Source: an uncultured Bacilli bacterium (lineage in GTDB: Bacteria; Bacillota_I; Bacilli_A; RF39; UBA660). From it: a stretch of 64,000 nt of DNA. The notes below the pieces were generated by a model. It saw nothing but the letters and a program-made list of their open reading frames with translations, did no database searches and was not told the origin of the DNA. Position numbers and translations under genes: made by a program. This document shows positions 46,998 through 53,712 of the stretch, one piece after another; positions within the stretch are counted from its first letter, which is position 1, and every line of letters begins with the position of its first letter. The stretch lies in contig CAKOOR010000007.1 in NCBI GenBank assembly GCA_934098505.1, positions 1 through 64,000 on the forward strand. The letters are read 5' to 3'.

Positions 46998-47288
46998 TTT
47001 CATAGAGTTGCATACTCTATGAAACCGAAAATACGTTGTCTATTTTTAACTTATAGTATAAATATACCATAAAAATAGTATTCTTTAAAGTTTTTTTTAG
47101 TAATTATAAAATCTTTTTGTAGTCAAATTTCTCGTCATAAAAATATGTAAAGTTTCCAGTAATTATAGGGGATTGCTAAAGTAAATAAACATATTTTATT
47201 AATTTTTATTCTCGTCAAATTTATAGTCAAATATTAATTAAAACCAGTATTTACCTAAGTTTTTCATAGAGTATGCAACTCTATGAAA
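46998..47288. promoter_or_regulatory. Putative invertible promoter module, locus C
   Basis: Sites at 46998-47024 (core TGCAT) and 47262-47288 (core ATGCA) enclose 237 bp. Arms are identical to loci A and B. The order of sites and the enclosed segment relative to the downstream gene are the same as in A and B, so all three modules are drawn in the same state. TTTGACT- and TTTGACG-type hexamers lie antisense to the gene and would face it only after inversion. No consensus promoter facing the gene is obvious. Confidence 0.6.
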
Positions 47289-47374
47289 AGTGTAAAAGTA
47301 TGTAAATAGGTAATTGCAGTACATATTAAGTATTATTTGTTTTTAATTGGAAATAATAGAAGTAGAGGTTAACA

Positions 47375-48739
47375 ATGAAAAGGTTTGATAAGAATAAGTA
47401 TTTAAAAAAAATCAAAATTAAAAGATGGTTAAGTAATTATTCTAGATATCTTTATCTAGGTTTATCTTGCATATTAGTTTGTACTTTGGGAGTATACTTA
47501 GCTTATTCTAAATTCTTTGTATCTAAAGAAGAAGCAGTTATTAAAACAACGGTTGGTAATTTTATTCAGGGCGATGTCGTAATTGGTGCTTATATTGATA
47601 ATGAATATAGTAGTACTATTCCTGGTAAAGATGATGGTTATGTAGTTGAAAAGGTCGTTTGTGATAATGGGGCAACTGGAGAATGGGACAATGATAAATG
47701 GGGCTTACTTACGACTAATTTGACTAAACGAACAAAATGTAATGTTTACTTTAAGAAGGATTATCTTGGCCCAATAATTGCTCAATTAGATACTTCCGGT
47801 AAGTGTCCAACTATGAATGCTGATGGTTCAGTAAGTGTAACAGGAGTAGGAGCCACTAATGGTTATTTATGTAAGGCCAAAGATGCTTATGGTGATTCCT
47901 ATTATTATCGTGGGAATGTAACTAATAACTATGTTTTATTTGCTGATAAGTATTGGCGTATTGTAAGAATTAACGGTGATGGTACTGTTCGTGTTATTTA
48001 TGATGGAACGAGTGCTCATGCTAATGGGGAGTCAAGCGAAGACCGTCAAATTGGCAAAAGTGCGTTTAATAGTAGTTCTAATGATAATGCCTATGTTGGT
48101 TATATGTATGGTGCCACTGGCGCCTCAACGTATGCAGCAGCTCATGCCAATACCAATGATTCAACAATCAAGACTTATATAGATAATTGGTATAAAACTA
48201 ATATTTTAGGAACTGCCAATGAACAATATTTAGCTGATAATGTTTTTTGCAATGATCGTTCAATAAGTACGTATACCTCAAGTTCAAATACAAAACTTGG
48301 TTATGGAACTAATTCAACATATTATAGATGGGTATCTGGTCCATGGAACCCTACAGACTATGGTAATGGGAAAATGATGTTAACTTGTTCACAACAAAAT
48401 GATGCCTTTACAGTAAGTGATACTACTAACGGCAATGGAGCTTTAACGTATCCAGTCGGCCTTTTAAGTATGGATGAAATAGCACTAGCCGGTGGATGGA
48501 ATGCTAGCAATAGCGTTTATTACCTATACTCTGGGAAAGTTTGGTTGGCTTCCTCGTCGGACATCTTTAATGATGCCGGCGCTTTGGTGCGTTGCGTGTA
48601 TTCGAATGGCAAAGCGGACGGCGACTGCATCGTGAGCAACGCTTTCGGGGTTCGGCCAGTTTTCAATCTGAAGGCTGATACACTGGCACAAGGCTCAGGG
48701 ACAGCATCTGACCCATATCGCATTTCTCTGACTAGTTGA
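47375..48739 (+). CDS. Hypervariable surface protein C (DGR-target-like)
   Basis: A 454-residue exported protein closest to B over the first ~150 residues (anchor YLGLSCILVCTLGVYLAYS, then GDVVIGAYIDNEYSSTIPG). The conserved KCPTMNADGSV and YWRIVRINGDGTVR domain and a lectin-like C-terminus follow. The variable segment starts at residue 392 and ends in GVRPVFNLKAD, whose DNA matches protein A rather than B. The gene therefore combines the anchor of B with the variable-repeat backbone of A. It starts with AGAGG ahead of the ATG, and its end is followed by hairpins and a transposase fragment. Confidence 0.78.
   Translation: MKRFDKNKYLKKIKIKRWLSNYSRYLYLGLSCILVCTLGVYLAYSKFFVSKEEAVIKTTVGNFIQGDVVIGAYIDNEYSSTIPGKDDGYVVEKVVCDNGATGEWDNDKWGLLTTNLTKRTKCNVYFKKDYLGPIIAQLDTSGKCPTMNADGSVSVTGVGATNGYLCKAKDAYGDSYYYRGNVTNNYVLFADKYWRIVRINGDGTVRVIYDGTSAHANGESSEDRQIGKSAFNSSSNDNAYVGYMYGATGASTYAAAHANTNDSTIKTYIDNWYKTNILGTANEQYLADNVFCNDRSISTYTSSSNTKLGYGTNSTYYRWVSGPWNPTDYGNGKMMLTCSQQNDAFTVSDTTNGNGALTYPVGLLSMDEIALAGGWNASNSVYYLYSGKVWLASSSDIFNDAGALVRCVYSNGKADGDCIVSNAFGVRPVFNLKADTLAQGSGTASDPYRISLTS
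48548..48678 (+). other. DGR variable repeat VR2 with IMH-like 3' block
   Basis: The partner of VR1 (24441-24571). Codon changes follow the NNC/NNT pattern, for example TTC/GAC, TAC/ATC, CGT/GAT, AGC/GCC and CAC/GGC. The 3' 31 bases (48648-48678) are identical to VR1, and the sequences part immediately afterwards. Confidence 0.75.
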
Positions 48740-48752
48740 CAGTTTTTCTCAA

Positions 48753-48800
48753 AGCCCTATAAATACTGGGCTGAAGGCTGCTGAAAGTTCGTCCAGCAGC
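48753..48800 (+). repeat. Two tandem hairpins just after VR2
   Basis: AGCCC (48753-48757) pairs with GGGCT (48768-48772), and GCTGCTG (48777-48783) pairs with CAGCAGC (48794-48800), each with a 10-base loop. The region is GC-richer than its surroundings. A hairpin or cruciform downstream of the variable repeat is needed for efficient homing in phage BPP-1, so a similar role is possible. Confidence 0.4.
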
Positions 48801-48843
48801 TAATCATTTTACCAAAAGTTAGACACTGTCTATGAAAATACCT

Positions 48844-48900
48844 AAAAAAGCTGTGTTTTCTACACAGCAACGCTCCCAACTTGATGGTGGAGCTTTTTTA
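48844..48900 (+). terminator. Branched terminator-like structure after surface protein C
   Basis: GCTGTGT/ACACAGC (48850-48868) and GCTCC/GGAGC (48872-48893) lie within a possible outer pairing of AAAAAAGCT (48844-48852) and AGCTTTTTT (48891-48899). It ends in T residues and could terminate the surface-protein transcript. Confidence 0.55.
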
Positions 48901-48919
48901 AGGATCAGTTTAAAAAAAT

Positions 48920-49273
48920 TTAGACATCATAGAGAATAAATCGAAAACTCAGTCGAACATATTGAGATGAATTAAAGGCTCGATGAAATAGAGTCAAGCC
49001 AGTATTAAACAGTGATTTGATTCTTATTTTAATACCATGAGATGTAGTATGAGTTTTGATTTTAGTATTTTTATAACATCTTGTATTTTTGGTATAATCA
49101 GCTCTTAAAATGGTTAAAAATAATACTCCAATACAAGCAAAACAATACATAGATTCAAAGTATTTTAAAGATGCATTAACCGTACTTTCTAAGAAGAAAC
49201 CGTTAGATTTTTGATTTTTGAAAAGAGGGTATATAATATGGTGTTTAAATTCTTTTATTAAACCCCAATACTT
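48920..49273 (-). pseudogene. Transposase C-terminal remnant
   Basis: An open minus-strand frame of ~118 codons without a start. It reads YWGLIKEFKHHIIYPLFKNQ, then KSNGFFLE and LKYFESMYCFACIG, then IKSLFNTGLTLFHRAFNSS and a FILYDV end. The final LFNxGLxLFxRAFNS...FxLYDV block is characteristic of the C-terminus of DDE transposases of IS elements in gut Firmicutes. The 5' part is missing: a stop lies at 49274, where the promoter region of giant prepilin 3 begins. I take it as a dead IS fragment. Confidence 0.6.
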
Positions 49274-49390
49274 TTATGAAAATTATATATTATATAATAT
49301 AAAGTCATAGGTTTAAATACTTATGATTTTTTAAGTATAAATATGCTTTATTTTAAAATATATTTATTATATAATTAAGATGGTGATGTT
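49274..49390 (+). promoter_or_regulatory. Promoter region of giant prepilin 3
   Basis: The -10 to start block ATATAATTAAGATGGTGATG is shared with the leader at 43244-43263 of giant prepilin 2. The region between the transposase fragment and this block is AT-rich with nothing else recognised. Confidence 0.5.
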
Positions 49391-51154
49391 ATGAAGAATA
49401 GTAAAGGGTTTACAATACCAGAATTATTGTCGGTAATTGTAATTATTGGCGTACTTGCAGTGATGGCTGTAGGAACTTATACGGGAGTAAGTAATCGAAT
49501 AAAAGAAAAAACTTTAGACCAAAAGTTAAATTATTATAAAGAAAAAGCCTATGAATATGCAAATGATAATATTGCAAATGAAGGTACTTTTACCTTAAAT
49601 CAATTAGCTAATTTAGGATATATTGATGTTGATCATATAGAAAATCCCGAATATGAAAAAATTGATAATCCTGTTACTGGGGGATTTCTTGATTGTATGA
49701 GCTTTACTGCTATTAAAAATTTAACAGATTATGATATTACTTATAATTTAGATAGTAATTGCGATTTAGCTATTAATGAAGATAGACAAGAAGAAGTAGA
49801 AGTAGAACGCTATATTAAAAAAGATAATGAATATATAAAAATAGAAGATGAATGGGTTAATGAACCAGTATATTTATTTGTAAGATTACTTAATTATAAT
49901 AAATATGAAATAGTAGATAATATAATAAGTTTTAATGGTTCTGTTAGGACAACTGATAATAAAGTATATTGTGATATTCTAGAAGATTTAGAAGATCCAG
50001 AGAATAGTTGTTATAATTTTTATAAAGTTGATACTGATTATATATATAATAATGATTATATAATTGGAATGAATATCATAGATAAACTTAACGAAGAACA
50101 TGCCAGTTATAGAGTTACTAAGAATATTAAAGTAAAAATAGATAAAGAAAAACCTAAATTAAAAGTAAATTATGATAATGCTTATAGTAATATAGACTTT
50201 AATATTGATGCCATTGGTAGTGATGGCCTCGGTTCTGGAATTATGGGCTATTATATAGGTAAAAATAAACTATCAGATAGTACCTTCTTTAGTGAAAGTA
50301 ATTCTATAAAAACTGATGGTAATGATACATATTATGCATATGTTAAAGATAATGCCGGTAATATTTCAGATGAAGTAGTAATAAACATTAACAATATAGA
50401 TAGAACGGGTCCTACTCCTATTAGTTTACCAACAGAAAGCAATTGGACTAGTAGTGATTATACCTTCACTTTTGGATGTAGTGCTGATTCAAAAACAGGA
50501 TGTGCTAATAGAGTATATTATAAAATTGTAAATGGTGATACAGGCGCTATAATTGCAGAAAAAGAAGATTTTTCCGCTTCAAAAGTTACATATACAGTTC
50601 ATGTTGATGATGATAAATATTTAGAGAAAATTAAATTATCTTATAAAATTTATGATAATGTTGGTAACATGTATGAAGAAAATGATAAAATCATTAAAGT
50701 AAAAATAGATAAAATAGTACCTGAACTAACAATTGATCATTCTTCTTATGATAGAAAAGGCGGTTTGTTTAATTTTAAGAAAATAGGTAAAGATTACGAT
50801 TTAACTATTAGAGTAACAAAGCAAGGACCAAGTGGCATTAGCAAGTATGGTTTTTCTACTAGTAAGACTAATCCTGATGATTTAAATGGTTCAACTAATG
50901 AACAGCTGGATGATTACTTTACTACTAGTCAAACTTTTCATACATATGTTGCAAAAGGAACTTCTACTACAGTAGCAGCCCGTGCCGTCGCTGGAAGTTC
51001 AGCTAGAGCTTATGGACTTATAGGCTTAGATGGTTATGGATGTACTGACTATTTTGGATGGTCAGCAGCTGGTTCTATTATTGGAACACTTATTTTACCT
51101 GGTTTATCAATCTGGGGCGGAATAATTGGCTGGGCATTGTGCAATTCCAACTAA
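49391..51154 (+). CDS. Giant prepilin-like surface protein 3
   Basis: A 587-residue paralog with the prepilin start SKGFTIPELLSVIVIIGVL, the DFLDCMSF region, Ig-like domains (TYYAYVKDNAGNISDE) and the Cys-bracketed hydrophobic C-terminus (GCTDYFGWSAAGS to WALCNSN). It is closest to giant prepilin 2. Unlike copies 1 and 2 it has no partner gene downstream: a terminator and then addB follow. Either the partner was lost or it shares those of the other loci. Confidence 0.8.
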   Translation: MKNSKGFTIPELLSVIVIIGVLAVMAVGTYTGVSNRIKEKTLDQKLNYYKEKAYEYANDNIANEGTFTLNQLANLGYIDVDHIENPEYEKIDNPVTGGFLDCMSFTAIKNLTDYDITYNLDSNCDLAINEDRQEEVEVERYIKKDNEYIKIEDEWVNEPVYLFVRLLNYNKYEIVDNIISFNGSVRTTDNKVYCDILEDLEDPENSCYNFYKVDTDYIYNNDYIIGMNIIDKLNEEHASYRVTKNIKVKIDKEKPKLKVNYDNAYSNIDFNIDAIGSDGLGSGIMGYYIGKNKLSDSTFFSESNSIKTDGNDTYYAYVKDNAGNISDEVVININNIDRTGPTPISLPTESNWTSSDYTFTFGCSADSKTGCANRVYYKIVNGDTGAIIAEKEDFSASKVTYTVHVDDDKYLEKIKLSYKIYDNVGNMYEENDKIIKVKIDKIVPELTIDHSSYDRKGGLFNFKKIGKDYDLTIRVTKQGPSGISKYGFSTSKTNPDDLNGSTNEQLDDYFTTSQTFHTYVAKGTSTTVAARAVAGSSARAYGLIGLDGYGCTDYFGWSAAGSIIGTLILPGLSIWGGIIGWALCNSN

Positions 51155-51175
51155 GACTCTTGATAATATAATGGA

Positions 51176-51204
51176 AAGATGACTTAAAAAAAGTCGTCTT
51201 TTTA
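51176..51204 (+). terminator. Terminator after giant prepilin 3
   Basis: AAGATGACTT (51176-51185) pairs with AAGTCGTCTT (51191-51200, one G-T pair), followed by T. A second inverted repeat TATACC/GGTATA follows at 51206-51222. Confidence 0.8.
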
Positions 51205-51381
51205 TATACCGCTCATGGTATATAAAAATGATACCAAGTCTATTATCCACATAAACATCCGGAAATTAATAGGACCAAAAAAATAGAAATGTTATCTTAA
51301 AAGCACCCATTTTTTTTCAAAATATGATATAGTGTTTTTAACAGAAAAAATATCTAAAAAATTAGCAAGGAGTATTTAAAA

Positions 51382-53712
51382 ATGATAGATAAATTACAAA
51401 ACTATGATACCATTATAACAACTAATAACATCAAAAAAATTATTTTAAAAACTTTAAGTCAAGAAAAAAAATTACTTAATTTAAAGTTTTATACTTTAGA
51501 AGAATTTAAGAATAATTATTATGGTTTGCCTACTAAAGAAACTTTATATTTTTTAATGAAACATTATAATTATAGTTACGATATTGCTTTAGAATACCTA
51601 AGTAATATTTTTTATGATACCAAAGAGTTAAATGAATTAAAGAGTGTTTTAGATAGTAATAATTTAATTACTTATAATCCTTATTTTAAAAAAAGTTTAA
51701 AAAGAATCGTAACAATTGGCGTTTCTTTAGATAAGGCTATGACCAAAGAACTTGCATTTTATAATTTAGTAACTTTTAATATAGCTAGTAATACAAATTT
51801 TATACCGAAAGTAATAAGTTATCAGACTAGTAGTGATGAGGTAGTAAGTACTGCCGTTAAGATAAGAAACTTATTAAAGCAGGGTATTAATCTTAATGAT
51901 ATTTATTTAGTTAATATTGATAATACTTACTATAATGAGTTAGATAGAACTTTTAAAATGTTTAATATTCCCCTTAATCTTTATGAAACTAGAAATATAG
52001 GCAATACCAAAACTGTCCAAGTATTTTTAGAAAAGCTAAAAGAAAGTCAAAATATTAGTGAAGCTTTAGATTACATCTGCGATGATGATATTAAGAGAAA
52101 AATAGTTAGTTTATTTAATAGTTATACTTTTGATTACCAAATAGATAATACTTTTTTAGAAATGGTTACTTGTGATATAAAAAAAATAAATATTAGTTTA
52201 CCAAAGTATGATAAAGCTGTTAACTTAATTAACATTAGTGATATGTTACTTCCCGATAAGTATTATTTTGTTTTAAATTTTAATCAAGGTGTTGTACCAA
52301 GGATATATCATGATGATAAATTGATAAAAGATAACGTCAGCCGTAGCTTAGACCTTGCTACCTCCCTCGATTTACTAAAACAGGAAAAACAAGATGTAAA
52401 GGTTAGACTTTTAAGTAATCATCATGTCTATATTAGTTACAAAGAAAAAGATAACTATAGTACTTATTATCCAAGTCCTTTAATTAGTGATTTAGGTTTA
52501 GAAGTAATAACCGAAGAAATTAATCCTTATAATTATTCTCATCTTTATAATAAACTTAATTTAGGTACTTTTTTAGATAGATATTTAAAGTATAATGAGA
52601 AGAATACTTATTTAAAAGATTTAATGACAAGTTATCCAGATATTAACTATAATACTTATGATAATCAGTACATAAAAGTTGACTTTGAAGATTTATATAA
52701 ATATTTAAATGGTAAGAGTAATCTTTCTTACTCAGCTATGAATAATTATTATTTATGTGCTTTCCGTTTTTATATTGCTAATATCTTAAAATTAGACCCC
52801 TTCGTTGATACTTTTGCGGCTTTCTTAGGCTCTTTATTTCATGATTGTTTAAGTAAAATGTATAATGAAGGTTTTGATTTAAGAACCGAATATGATAAAT
52901 ATTTAGAAAAAAGAGAACTAACTAATAAAGAAAAATTTTATGTAGATAATTTATACACAACCCTAGAGTTTATAATTAAAACGATTAGAGAACAAGAAAG
53001 CAAGTCGATGTATGATAAGACTTTAACCGAAACCCGTCTTAACTTAAAAAAAGAAGGTAAAATTACCATTAATTTCTTGGGCTTCGTTGATAAAATTAAG
53101 TATTTAGAAGATAATGACGGTAAGTATTTAGTAGCAATTATCGATTACAAGACCGGCTATGTTCCCACTACTTTAGATAATATTAATTATGGCTTACATT
53201 TACAATTACCAGTTTATATTTATTTAACTAAGAGAGGTCTTCATAAAGATATTAAAATTACAGGCTTTTATTTACAAAAGATTTTAAATGGAAAGACCAT
53301 AGATTCTGATTCTTTAGAAGAAGATAGTAAGAAAGCGTTAAAACTCGATGGCTATTCAATTAATAGTGAAGAAGAATTAATAAAGTTCGATAAGACTTAT
53401 ACCAAAAGCGATGTCATTAAAGGTATGGCAACAACTAGTAAAGGTTTTGCCCATTATGCAAAATTATTTAATGATAGTGATATTGAAAAAATTGATAGAA
53501 TAGTTAATGAACGTATTAATGAAGTAGTTTTAGCCATCCAAGACGGTAATTTTCCCATTAATCCCAAACGCGTTAAAGGCGAACTTATTGGTTGTGAATT
53601 TTGTAAATATAAAGAAATTTGTTATCGCAAAGAGGAAGATATTGTTGATTTAGAATATAAAACCAGAAAAGATATTTTAGGAGATGATGATAATGCCAAA
53701 GTGGACGAATGA
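51382..53712 (+). CDS. addB: ATP-dependent nuclease subunit B (AddB/RexB-like), short
   Basis: A 776-residue member of the AddAB recombination nuclease, which resects double-strand breaks with AddA. The nuclease core is visible as GFVDKIKYLED and VAIIDYKTGYVPT (~600), and the iron-sulfur ligands as YLCAFRFY (~455) and CEFCKYKEIC near the end. The usual N-terminal Walker A motif is absent, and the protein is much shorter than the ~1150-residue Bacillus form. It overlaps addA by ~20 bp. The short helicase-less form probably serves a structural and nuclease role. Confidence 0.88.
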   Translation: MIDKLQNYDTIITTNNIKKIILKTLSQEKKLLNLKFYTLEEFKNNYYGLPTKETLYFLMKHYNYSYDIALEYLSNIFYDTKELNELKSVLDSNNLITYNPYFKKSLKRIVTIGVSLDKAMTKELAFYNLVTFNIASNTNFIPKVISYQTSSDEVVSTAVKIRNLLKQGINLNDIYLVNIDNTYYNELDRTFKMFNIPLNLYETRNIGNTKTVQVFLEKLKESQNISEALDYICDDDIKRKIVSLFNSYTFDYQIDNTFLEMVTCDIKKINISLPKYDKAVNLINISDMLLPDKYYFVLNFNQGVVPRIYHDDKLIKDNVSRSLDLATSLDLLKQEKQDVKVRLLSNHHVYISYKEKDNYSTYYPSPLISDLGLEVITEEINPYNYSHLYNKLNLGTFLDRYLKYNEKNTYLKDLMTSYPDINYNTYDNQYIKVDFEDLYKYLNGKSNLSYSAMNNYYLCAFRFYIANILKLDPFVDTFAAFLGSLFHDCLSKMYNEGFDLRTEYDKYLEKRELTNKEKFYVDNLYTTLEFIIKTIREQESKSMYDKTLTETRLNLKKEGKITINFLGFVDKIKYLEDNDGKYLVAIIDYKTGYVPTTLDNINYGLHLQLPVYIYLTKRGLHKDIKITGFYLQKILNGKTIDSDSLEEDSKKALKLDGYSINSEEELIKFDKTYTKSDVIKGMATTSKGFAHYAKLFNDSDIEKIDRIVNERINEVVLAIQDGNFPINPKRVKGELIGCEFCKYKEICYRKEEDIVDLEYKTRKDILGDDDNAKVDE

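Noticed and set aside
22569..47288. 27-bp repeats as a CRISPR array
   Set aside because: Only two copies per locus, in inverted orientation, ~237 bp apart, with similar rather than unique inner DNA and no cas genes.
48740..49390. Template repeat or reverse transcriptase after VR2
   Set aside because: No second copy of the 31-base block and no polymerase-like frame; the only coding trace is the transposase remnant on the minus strand.
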